Assembly: GCA_047495785.1 (NCBI GenBank)
Contig: JBLDXI010000023.1
Coordinates: 496,001-560,000, forward strand
Reading direction: 5' to 3'
Origin: Lepidodermella squamata
Lineage: Eukaryota > Gastrotricha
Length of the DNA stretch: 64,000 nt
The translations under genes and the position numbers were made by a program. A model generated the notes under the pieces. The model was not told where the DNA came from. It searched no databases and saw nothing but the letters and a program-made list of their open reading frames with translations. This document shows positions 32,506 through 43,406 of the stretch, one piece after another; the stretch's first letter is position 1; the number at the start of each line of letters is the position of its first letter.

Positions 32506-33402
32506 AGGGCGTCATTCCAGGAAAAATGAATTTTGTAAAAAATACCTTCATTTTATTAGTTTTATATCTTTAAAAATACCAAAGCACCACTTGCCCACTT
32601 GCCCGATGTTCGAATTTTTCCCGGTTGTACGAGAGAATAAAGCGTTATCTTTGATCCTTTACTCTTTGTCACCATGGAATCATCCCGGGCAGAAGACAAT
32701 TAATTTATTCTCGGAGAATTTATTCAATAAAGGATTATTTAGAAAAGTTCATATAATCCTGCAATTTTCGATTCTAGCTGAACCAGCTGAACTAGCTGTC
32801 ATTTTAGCGAAAACATAATTGGGATCTCTTAAGAATAGATTCGGTTGTGTTTCACTTCTGGGTGATTACGAGCGCGCGCGGCTCCGCCAATGCGACCGCG
32901 AACCTGAACAAATATCTAAAAAATGAATCCAGCAATACCTTGAACAGAAAATCAATGGCGCAAATTCATTTTTCGTATCATATTGGAAAGATAACAGCAC
33001 TTGTTGGGGATTCGCTTAAATGTTTCAAGTTTCAAATGTCTTCAAATAGTGTTCAAATAATGATTGATATCCAAAAACTACTGCTGCATTCCATAGCTTG
33101 ATTTACAGCCAGATATTTTATAAATCGTCAGTAAAAAAACGTGAACATAACGAATGCGTATGAACATAAAAACGTGATGACACCTTGATCACGATATACT
33201 GCCAAGCTAAAAAATTTATATTACAGAAACATTCCTCTATAAGAGAAGATGAACTTGCCGAATCTCCAACCACGAACGACAACGCCGTCCATATGATGGC
33301 TTTAGCACGCCTGGTAAAAACATTTGACGCCGGTGGTATTTCATGAATTTTAGCACTTGAATTCTCTCTTCATTGGAAATTCCTTTCGTTTTTAAAAGAC
33401 AA
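32506..33402. other. Intergenic, 5' flank of ANK B2
   Basis: No gene seen. The conserved ANK upstream block occupies 33098-33239. Confidence 0.5.
33098..33239 (+). promoter_or_regulatory. Conserved ANK upstream block (B2)
   Basis: In order: TTGATTTACAGCCAG at 33098, AACGTGATGACAC at 33171 and CAGAAACATTCCTCTA at 33224, about 180 bp before the start codon. Confidence 0.45.
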
Positions 33403-36400
33403 ATGACATCGATTTATTTACTGTTTTTTGGAATAAGCTTTACAGGAGCGGCCTTGCTGGCTGACTATGACAGCGTGAGACATTTATAATAGTTAAAACT
33501 CCGGCGTCAACCGCTGCTTTTTCAGGCTTTCAACAGAGCAATTGCATCCGGTCAATTTTCGACGGTTCAGCAGATGTTAAATTCCGGCCTTGTTGACGCA
33601 AATTCGTGGTCCTTGTATCGAAATCAAAACGGAGCGCCCGCTGTCGCGAATGCTGTTCGAACAAATCAGAGCTACGAAATGGTTGAATTTCTACTGAAAA
33701 ATGGGGCAAATGTTGAGGGTACGATTCGTGGTGGCTACGATGAGAAAACCCCATTTCTGTGGGCTGCAAGAGTAGGCAGGCTGGATCTAGCGAGACTCAT
33801 TGTTGAAAAATACAATGCTAAAACCGATGTTCGAGATAGGAATAATCAAACGGCGTTGATGGTTGCCTTTGACGGCCCAATCACCCTCGGCCACCTACGA
33901 CTAGCTTACTACTTGTTACCATTCGAATCGCCTAATTCTAGAGATTACCGCAGGCAAAGTGCCCTTCATAAACTTTGCGCAGCCACAACAGCTTATCCAA
34001 TAGCTTTTGCGAAATTGCTGGTTGAAGAGTTTGAAATGGATGTGAATGCGAGAGATTTCAGTGGCAACACGCCTCTGCTAGTCGCGGCTAGAGCTGGCTA
34101 TTCCGTTGCCTTACTTCAGTACTTGATCGACCACGGAGCCGATCCACAGGCGAGGAATAACCAAGGCGATGATATCTTGCTTCAAGCTTGTCAAATAGAC
34201 CAAACTGAGTTAGGCCACTTAGCATTTATCAAGTTTGCTATTGAAGTGGGCGGAAATGACGTAAATTCGAAGGCGAGACTAGCTGCCTGCTTCTATCGCC
34301 TTCAGAATCGTCGTGACAACCGGATTGACGATTGGGATCTCGTCCAAATTTTGCAATACTTGGCTAGCAAAGGGTATGATCCAAACGTCAACGACGGATA
34401 TTCAGGCTCGTCTGCTCTTATAACCGCAGCGGCAGCTTCAAATGATCAAATTCACACTCTGGAGGCTTTGCTTGATCTTGGTGCTGATATGAATGCGACG
34501 AATGGCTGGGGCTACACTGCTCTGGACATGGCAAGAAACAAAATTAGCAGTGGTAATTTGAAAAGACGAGGTGCTCCTTATGGCAGGGAGTTGGTCACGG
34601 GATCATCGACCAGCCGCGCAACTACGACATCGACAAGTTCATTTGCATTTTGGACTACAAAGGCACCTGTCACTTCTTCCAATATTCGGCAAATGACGCC
34701 TGGCGATGACGCAATTGATGCTGGTCTGGAATCCATTGTAGGAGCTGATATTTTCAAGACAAGATCAACTGTGGCGATGAAGTCAACGACTACACGATCC
34801 ATCGCGAGAGCAGTGAGAAGCGAACCGCAAAATGAGCTTTACTCGGTACGTTGTTCGTTGTTTTCCTGGTTCGAGGTTATAAGTATCACGCGTTTTAAAA
34901 TTTCGGGGGTGTCTCGGGTCTCGGGACTAATAGACTGTCCATCGAACACTAGGATGAACGGGTTCTGGGTGCTGAACAATTTGCCCTTTCTCGAGCAACA
35001 AAAGGACGCTCACATTGATCGATAGTGAATAGACATAAAATGGCCAATATTGGGAAGATTTAGCTAAAGATTGAAGTGGCTTGGTGATGGTATAACTCAC
35101 CGATCCGTCAAAACAATAGCAGCCTGATTTCAAACTGTTTTTCTTTGTATTTCCGACAGAGATTTGTTGGCTACATCAAGGCAGGGAACGTCACTGCTGT
35201 TCGCGAAATGATTCGGCTCAATCAATCACGAGGGGACGCGCTTTTTATTGAACACCGCAATGAACAAGTGAATTGCCAGTATTTTCAATACGATCAAGCT
35301 ATTCCAGCAGTGGCGGCTGCATTGAGCGTGAAAAACACTTCGTCAGAAATGCTCCAATTTCTACTCGAAAACGATGGTGATGCAAATGCGATTCATCCAG
35401 AGTTGAAGAAATCTGTTCTGATGCTTGCTGTAGAGCAAAATCGCCTTGATCTGATTAATTTGCTCGTTCAATACGGAGTGGATGTTGATTCGGAAGTGAA
35501 CGGAAGAACGGCGCTACGCGACGCTGCCTCAAAGAATCTTGAAATTGTTAAATTCCTCATTTCGCAAGGAGCGTCTAAAAACTTGGATCAAATCATATTT
35601 GAGGCTTGTCAAATCTTCTCAATTCCTGCGCTGCCCCTGGTTAAATTTGCTATTGAAGAGGCCGGAAATTCTGTTTCCGACACGGATATACTTGGCAGGA
35701 CTCCATTGGCTGTCGCTGCCATGTACTTGAAATCACCAGATCGCGTCAAGGTCTACGAATATCTGCTATCAAAAGGAGCCGACGTTACAACCAAGATAAA
35801 TTCCATCTGGTACAGATACCATAATTATACATTGCTACATCTGGCAGCGCGTGTAAATGACTCCGGCCTGGCAAGATTACTGATCCAAACTTCTGCAATC
35901 GGCCTCGACGACCGAGAATCAGCTGGCCAAACTGCGCTAATGATCGCAGCTAGTAACAACGCGCAAAAGATTGTCAAACAGCTCGCTGATGCGGGCGCTG
36001 ATGTAACGGCAACTGATAAATATGGAAATAACGCCTTATTGTTTACTTGCAAAAACGACGTCATGTCTCTTACACGAACAAGACGATTCGCCAACCTCGC
36101 TGGTGTTGACGTAAATTCAAAGAACAAAAACAATGACACGTGTCTTACTCTAATTCCGAATAACTTCGAGTTCAACGGCTTTGCAAAGTTTCTTGTCCAG
36201 AAAGGCTATGACATCAACCGGAAACTGCGAAAAGGGGATACTGTGTTGCACGTCATCGCAACTCAAGGGACTGCGAACAATGTTCGAGAGTTGATTGAAG
36301 CGGGATCTGATGTTCGTGCACGAAATGACGATGGCCAAACTCCACTTGATTTGGCATTGCTTTACGGAAATTCGCGAGTTGTTGACATCCTTAGAGCTGC

Positions 36401-36542
36401 TAAAACTGATGAACACGTTGAGGAAGTCGGTGATGAAGATGGTGCAGATGATGAGTACCACAAGGACAACGCACGTGAGGAGTATACTGCAGCCCTGTCC
36501 AATTTTGTTCGGATTCCTCAATGCAAACTCGAAGGCGCTTGA
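33403..36542 (+). CDS. Secreted ankyrin-repeat protein B2, intact
   Basis: Exons 33403-33474, 33526-34845 and 35160-36542, all phase 0, give 924 residues with no lesion. Residues 1-20 or so are a signal peptide (MTSIYLLFFGISFTGAALL). Block 1 (about 25-365) opens AFNRAIASGQFSTVQQML and has around nine ANK units, for example TPLLVAARAGYSVALLQYL. A Ser/Thr-rich linker (about 370-464) holds MTPGDDAIDAGLESIVGADI and RSTVAMKSTTTRS. Block 2 (465 to about 890) opens RFVGYIKAGNVTAVREMI and has about eleven units. The tail is acidic (VGDEDGADDEYHKDNAREEY). No transmembrane helix after the signal. Expected to be a large extracellular scaffold. The donor of the first intron is GTGAGA. It is a good reference copy for the family. 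Confidence 0.88.
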
Positions 36543-37316
36543 GAATAGAAATGCTGTTTTCTGACATTGGCTACTTTGATTATCTTTGCATGGTTACGTT
36601 TTTGCTCCTTGAAGATTCGTCAGAGCTGTTCCATAGTTCCATTCTTTATTTTACGCATTGTCGACGAATAATAGAATACAATAGACGTAAACAATTCAGT
36701 TAAAGCATCAGTGATCTTTCATTCTAGCATTCTACTTCGGTTTAGCAGGATCAAAGTGCGCGTGCCCTCTTGTACTAAGAAATTGCTAGATTTCGAGGAG
36801 GTGATGGTTTCTTCGTTACTTCGTCATTTCGTCAGTTCGTCACTCAGTCACATCAAAAACTTACAGCCTTTGCAAACAGTTTGAGAAAAAGTTTGGATCT
36901 AAAATCAGAGGAGAATATTTGATCCTTTTATCAGCGATTTTACCCAATAAATTAAAAAGTTTACCGGAAAGAATAATGATTTTGTGTGTCTCCCTAGCTT
37001 TAATTTCGTGGAACATAACGACGAAAATTGATATTCAGGTAGCTTAAGTCGATACAAGCCCAGCCTAATCATGATTTTATCATGAAAAATAACGATGACA
37101 TTACTCCTTTTGTTCCACCTGTCATTCGTCGAATCAGCTGCTTCGAAGGGTTTGCTCTGAAGACCCATGACGGTACAATGAAGTAATAATTTCAGGCAGG
37201 CGGAAACTTCAACAAATCGGCCTGACATTAATCCGTCATTGAGCTGGATGCACTGACTGAAATTGGAGCACATTCATTGAAGCACACAAAAGCATCACTG
37301 AGTTGAAAAGATGCAG

Positions 37317-37615
37317 GAAAAACGTTGCTCAGGGATACTCTTGTGGCCTTGCTCGACCTGGGTGCTGGGTGAATGCAACGAATAACAATGGCCAGACTGC
37401 TTTGGACATTGCGACGTCGCGGAAGGATCAAATAAGCATGGCTAATTTTGCGAAGACGAGATGCTGCTTACGGCAGTGAGTTAGACTAGCAGTCCCGTAA
37501 CTCCGATATCAACAACCCCAGCATCCACCTTATCGACTACATCGACAGCTATCCTAGCTATCAATTTCGCCCAGCAGCAGTTGCGGCCATGTACTTGAAA
37601 TCGTGCAACTTCAAA
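37317..37615 (+). pseudogene. ANK relic: last repeat, linker and jump to block 2
   Basis: The sequence follows the end of block 1 of subfamily B (TLVALLDLGA, then NATNNNGQTALDIATSRKDQ across a one-base gap), the RRDAAYG segment and the Thr/Ser linker, then switches to AVAAMYLKS of block 2. Several frame breaks. Flanks show no further ANK sequence. Confidence 0.8.
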
Positions 37616-38113
37616 TGATGAATGTGTCTCAGCCATCAAGGAAAGCCTCGGGCAGAGAAGCAAACCTTGACTGCTGCTTCACTTACCTGTCACTTTACTT
37701 ATCAAGGAAGGCTTAACCAGTTGGAATTAAATCGCCAACCCTAATCTCCGTAACTTCATTAAAGACAGCTGAAGATGTCATTATTGTACAGGCGATAAGC
37801 AGTACCAATAAGCGATATCAACAAGAGAAGAAAATGATCCAGCTTTGTCATATAGCGGGGCATCACAATGGGTGTCTAACAGGCAGCCTTAGGCTTCAAC
37901 TCGCATTCTATCAGCAGCTATTTACCTATAAATTTGTAGCGTCTTTAAGATTTTAAGCTTTTTACAGATAAGGGAATAATCAATGGCTAGCCATGGAGAA
38001 ATTAGAGAAATATGGAGTTTGGCGCAGCCAAAGGAGTCGAGGGGTTCCAGAGAGGGAATTTAAAAAATCTGAAAAATGTAAAATTAATGCGAATAATTTC
38101 GCGGCTTTCATTG

Positions 38114-38262
38114 CTTGAGTACCAGCCAGCAATTTTTTACATCATCAGTACACAAATTTGAAAACATATAGGAAAGAGGGTGAGCATATCAACGTGATGA
38201 CACTATTACTATACAAGTCACGTTAGAAAAAAATTATACTTAGCTGAGAAGCATTCCTTAAT
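38114..38262 (+). promoter_or_regulatory. Conserved ANK upstream block (B3)
   Basis: TTGAGTACCAGCCAG at 38114, CAACGTGATGACAC at 38191 and GAGAAGCATTCCTTAA at 38247, in the same order as upstream of B2. Confidence 0.45.
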
Positions 38263-38476
38263 GAAAATCCAGGCAGCATACTGATCACATACATCATTAA
38301 CACATTAACATCACATACAGCACACAAGCCAAATGCCAAATCGCTACCAAAGCACGACAAAGCCATATATATTAAGGTGATGTTATTGCTGGAGAAACAT
38401 TTGGCGATGGTGATATTTCAAGAATTTTAACATCGACATATTTTCAACAATTATTCAAGTGAAATTGCGAAGTCCA

Positions 38477-41469
38477 ATGAGGTCGATATATTTACTATTT
38501 TTCGGAATATGCTTTGCCGGTGCGGCGGTCGAATATGACAGCGTAAGACCTTCAGGATGTCAAAGCTCAAGCTTCAACTGTTGTTTTTTTAGGCTTTCAA
38601 CCGAGCAATTATATCGGGCCAAGTTTCAACCGTTTGGCAAATGCTGAATTCCGGCTTTGTTAACGCGAATTCAACATCCTACTACCATCCCGATTACCTA
38701 GCATCCGCTATCGTGAATGCAGTGCGAACAAATCAAAGCTACGAAATGGTTGAATTCCTACTGAAAAATGGAGCGAATGTCGAGGCGAGGAACTGGGATG
38801 TCGCTAATGAATACAGATTCTCGGATTACGCTAAAACTCCATTTCTCTGGGCTGCAAGAGTAGGCAGGCTGGACCTTGAGAGACTTCTCGTTGAAAAGTA
38901 CAACGCCTCAACTGAGGCTCGAGACAACAAAGACCAGACGGCGTTGATGATAGCATTTGATGGCCCAGTCACTATAGACTATCTTCGACTAGTCTATTAC
39001 TTGTTACCATTCGAATCGCCTGATTCCAGAAACTCAGACGGACAAACGGCTCTTCATAAATTTTGTAGTGTTGTCACAACAGCTGATCCAATGCCTTTTG
39101 CAAAACTGCTGGTGGAGGAGTTCAAAATGGATGTTAATGCGCGGGATAACAGTGGCAACACCCCTTTGCTTATCGCGGCTAAAACTGGTTATTCCATCGC
39201 TCTGCTCCAGTACTTGATCGACCATGGAGCTGATCCACAGGCAAGGAACAACGACGGCGATAACATGTTACTTCGAGCTTGCCAAATAGACCAAACTGAG
39301 CAGGGCCACTTGGCATTTATCAAGTTTGCGATTGAAGTCGGCGGGAATGACGTCAACTCGAAGTCAGAATTCGCAGCGTGCGACACTCACCTTCAATGGC
39401 CCTATGATGGCCCGCAGATTGACGATTGGGATCTAGTCGAGATTATACGCTACTTAGCCAGCAAAGGCTATGACTTCAACGTGAAGGATGGATATTGGGG
39501 ATACACCGCTCTAATGTCCACATCAGCTTCAAATGACCGGGAGCAAACTATGCTTGCCTTACTTGATCTTGGAGTTGATGTGAATGCGACGAACGACAGG
39601 GGCGAGACTGCTTTGGACATAGCGACGTCATGGAAGAATAGAATTAGCATCGGGAGTTTGAGAAGACGAGGTGCTGCTTATGGTAGCGAGTTAGCTATAG
39701 GATCTTCGGCCAGTCGCTCAACTTCAACATCAACAGATTCTTCCATAATATCGACTACATCTGCGGAAACAGCTTCCACCAATTCTAGGCTATTGACGCC
39801 TAGCGACGAGGAAATCAACGATGGCCTTCAGCCGATTGTTGGGGCTATTTTCAGGGCGAGATCAACTGTAGCGATGAAGTCTAAGACCACGCGATCGAAC
39901 TTGAAATCAGAATTGTGGCCAATGGAACAGCTAAATTTCGACTACTCGGTAGGTTGCTTTTGTTGCCCTCCAATAACAATGATGAAGATATCAATATTCA
40001 TAAGGTATATTGGCTGATGATAGGCCATCAGAGGTTTATTAGAAAATCGACTCATAACCTCATTTGTTTGTATTTTTCGGCAGAAATTTGTTGCCTATAT
40101 AACCAATGGGAATGTCGAAGCCGTTGGCGAAATGATTCGACTCAATCAATCACGTGGCGACACTATTTTGATGGAGCGCCAGACCGAATACGTTGATTGC
40201 GAGCTGTTTGCTTACGTTGATCCTATCCCGGCAGTAGCTGCTGCTTTAAGTGTCAAGAATACTACACTGGAAATGCTCCAAGTTCTACTCGAAAATTATG
40301 GTGATGCAAATGCTGTTCATCCAGATTCCCAGAAATCCGCTCTCATGCTTGCCTCGCAACAAGGTCGCCTTGATCTGGTTAAGCTACTCGTCCAATACGG
40401 AGCAGATGTTGAATTGGAAGTGAACGGAAGAACGGCGATACTGGACGCTGCAGCTACGAATCTTGATATAGTGAAATTCCTTATTTCGCAAGGAGCTTCG
40501 AAGTACGTGGATCGAATCATTTTTGAGGCCTGCCGGATCTCCTCTATACCTGCTCTCCCCATGGTCCAATTTGCTATCGAAGAGGTTGAAAATTCTGTTT
40601 CAGACACGGATATCCTTGGCAGGACCCCGCTTGGCGTCGCTGCTTTGTATTTAAAATCGCCAGATCGCATTCAAGTCTACGAATATCTGCTATCGAAAGG
40701 GGCCGACGTTCATACCAGAATGAATTCAGCCTTTTACAAATACCGAGATTATTCATTGTTGCATCAAGCAGCGCGGTTGAATGACTCAACATTGGCAAGA
40801 TTCCTAATCAAAACTGCTGGAATCGGACTTGAAGACCGTGAATCAACTGGCAAAACTCCCTCAATGGTTGCAGCTATCAACAACTCGCAAACAATTGCCA
40901 AGCTTCTAGTTGATTCTGGCGCGGATGTAACGGCTATTGATAAAGATGGCAATAACGCCTTCCTCTTGACTTGTAAGAATGACGACATGCCTCTTACACG
41001 AGCAAGACGATTTGCAAATTTTTCTGGAGTGGACGTAAATTCAAAGAACAACAACGACGACACGTGTCTCACCCTTATCAGGAATTACTTCGAATTCAAC
41101 GGTTTTGCTAAGTTGCTTGTCCGAAAAGGCTATGACATCAGCCGGAAGCTGCGTAGGGGAGACACTGTTCTGCACACCATCGCAGCTCGGGGGACCGCCG
41201 GCAATGTCGAAGAGTTGATTGCAGCTGGAGCTGATGTTAGCGCAAGAAATGACGATGGCCATACTCCGCTTGATTTGGCATTGCTTTACGGAAATACGCA
41301 AGTTGTAGACATCCTGAAAGCTGTCAACGCTGATGAATACAACGTGGAAGTCGGCAATGAAGATGATGTAGGCGATGAATACCGCAAGGACAATACAAAC
41401 GATGAGTATACTGCGGTCCGGTACATTTTTGAACGTCGTCCACCACGCATTCCATGTGGCACCGCATGA
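38477..41469 (+). CDS. Secreted ankyrin-repeat protein B3, intact
   Basis: Exons 38477-38542, 38593-39948 and 40084-41469, phase 0, give 935 residues. The signal exon reads MRSIYLLFFGICFAGAAVEY. Start 38477 was chosen because it aligns with the MRSIYLL start of all paralogues; upstream in-frame codons lack an ATG. Block 1 opens AFNRAIISGQVSTVWQML; the linker contains LTPSDEEINDGLQPIVGAIF; block 2 opens KFVAYITNGNVEAVGEMI; the acidic tail contains VGNEDDVGDEYRKDN. The first intron is 50 bp and the second 135 bp. Block 1 between about 38880 and 39620 is almost identical to that of B1, whereas linker and block 2 are more diverged. Extracellular location is inferred from the signal peptide. Confidence 0.88.
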
Positions 41470-42156
41470 GATATGAAGATGCTGTCTAGCAAATTTATCA
41501 ACGTTTCATGACATTGATACCTGTATTAGTGTTATTATTCCTTTTTAATTCGCTTTTGTACCGGTTGAATGTGATAATAGTGATAGCGTTTTATCAACTG
41601 TTATAGGGACATCAACAGACTTTATTCATCCTGTATTATTCCCCCATTCTATCATTTTCGTGCTCATTACGAGTAATATATAGGTAAATGCTGAGATGAA
41701 GGGTAAGGTTAAAGGTTATTTTGCCGAAAATAACGAATATATGAGTGGAAATAAATTCAAAATAATTACATGTATTGATATGTTTTCGAAGGATTGTGAA
41801 CAGCTAGAAACTCATCCCAAAAAACCCTATTGTACGAAAATTCCCTACACCCTACAATGCCCACCAGACTAAACCTTAAATAATCGTACCAGTGTAAGTT
41901 AGGCACTAGATGAAGATAAAGAGATACAAATTTACTGTTGCATCAAATGGCTTTTATAGTACTGCTTTCATTTTCGACTCTAAATTTCCGACAGAACCTG
42001 TCCCTTGAAATGGAGCGGAAATAAGAGCAAACCAAGCACAGCATTTATTGGCAAACCAGCCGCATCTTTTAATACGAATATTTTGTGAAATTCAACTCAC
42101 TAATGCTTGGAAAATAGCTTCAAAGTCTGAAATGTCTTTTTATAATGATTAATAAC

Positions 42157-43114
42157 TGACAGCTGCAAAGTGAAAAGTGTATCTTGGCGAATTTTTTGGC
42201 ATTTCGAAATGAGTACATAGGGTTGTTGGCCATGACATCCCGAGTCCATTGGTGAAAACCGTTCGAAAAAATACCTCAAAATGACCGAGATATCGCGTTT
42301 AGAAGTTTAGAGACAATATTTTTCACTTTTTGAGAAAAATGTGAAAATAAAAACTTCATTTTCCGCGCATAAAAAAAGATTTGCACACGTTTTCACCGTC
42401 ATTACCTTCGGATTTCTCAATCGTATTTCTACAAATTTTATACCGTTCGAAAGAGCGAGACAAGGCGCTTTTCACACCAGCATTCAATTGGAATATCAAT
42501 AAAAATTGTCGAAGCGCAAAATTTGTTAGCATTTTTTATTTAAATTTGAATTCCAGCGCGTAATTTACCACAGATATAAATACCTGAAAATTCCAGGCAG
42601 TTCAGGACCTATGGCTTGGTATTCTCGATCCCCTAGTGTGCTTTTGTAGCAAGTCCAGGCAAATTTCACTCATGGCGTGTTGATAAGCAATAGCACACGA
42701 TAATCTGAGTGGCGATTTCGAGGACTGCGTCTATTACTGCTGTTGCAGTTTTAAGGGCCAAAATGTGCGAGCGTTGGCAAATGAGGGCGGCTTTTGCTTT
42801 TATTGCACGTCGGCGAAATGCTAAAACATCGTTTTAGCTTTCAATGCGCACAAATGTTGATGTCTGCATCGTAAACTATGCGTACAAAAATGTAGAAAAA
42901 ATCGCTAATTAATGCTTTGAAGATTAATGTAAATTTGAGGTGGATCCGTAGGTCCTGTTAAGTTAAGGATGCGAAATTTGGAATCTACGACTCAAACTAC
43001 GTAAGGTTATTAGATGAAACCAGAACGGCCTTGGCTGGCCCCGAGACTTGTTTTTCTTGATGCTGAAAATAATTGAAAAATCGCCAAGATACACTTTTCA
43101 CTTTGCAGCGGTCA
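42157..43114. mobile_element. TIR element, about 960 bp, next to B4 promoter block
   Basis: About 40-bp inverted ends share GCTGCAAAGTGAAAAGTG followed by TATCTTGGCGA. Tips read TGAC...GTCA. No ORF resembling a transposase, and no clear target duplication. The right end stops about 19 bp from the conserved upstream block of the ANK gene at 43407. Confidence 0.65.
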
Positions 43115-43132
43115 ACTGGAAAATTCCATTGA

Positions 43133-43272
43133 TTGATTTACAGCCAGGTATTTTTTTACTTTTACGTCATCTGTGAGCATATACGAAAGTGGGTGAGCAT
43201 GAAAAACATGTTCACGATATTATACTGTCATGCTTCATGCTGTAAAAAATGATAGCAGAGAAAATTCCTCAA
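43133..43272 (+). promoter_or_regulatory. Conserved ANK upstream block (B4)
   Basis: TTGATTTACAGCCAG at 43133 and GAGAAAATTCCTCAA at 43258; the middle TGATGACAC word is replaced by TTCACGATATTATACTG. Confidence 0.4.
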
Positions 43273-43406
43273 AGTGAAAGAACCACGAAAGCCGAGACTG
43301 TTCATAACATTGCTTTACGATAACTGGAAAGCATGCATTTTTGAGTTATTTTGTGAATTTCAGCATTTCCAATCTAATTCTAAAAACTAGCCTATTTCAA
43401 AACCTA

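Larger units (their letters stand above)
36543..38476. other. Intergenic with ANK relic
   Basis: Contains the relic at 37317-37615 and the upstream block of B3 at 38114-38262. A run of TTCGTCA-like words lies at 36813-36850. A minus-strand ORF at 36905-37273 has no recognisable domain. Otherwise nothing was seen. Confidence 0.5.
41470..43406. other. Intergenic with TIR element and B4 upstream block
   Basis: No gene. An inverted-repeat element spans 42157-43114 and the B4 upstream block begins directly beside it at 43133. Confidence 0.55.

Noticed and set aside
36905-37273. Minus-strand 122-residue ORF.
   Set aside because: No domain, and no conservation with other parts of the array.
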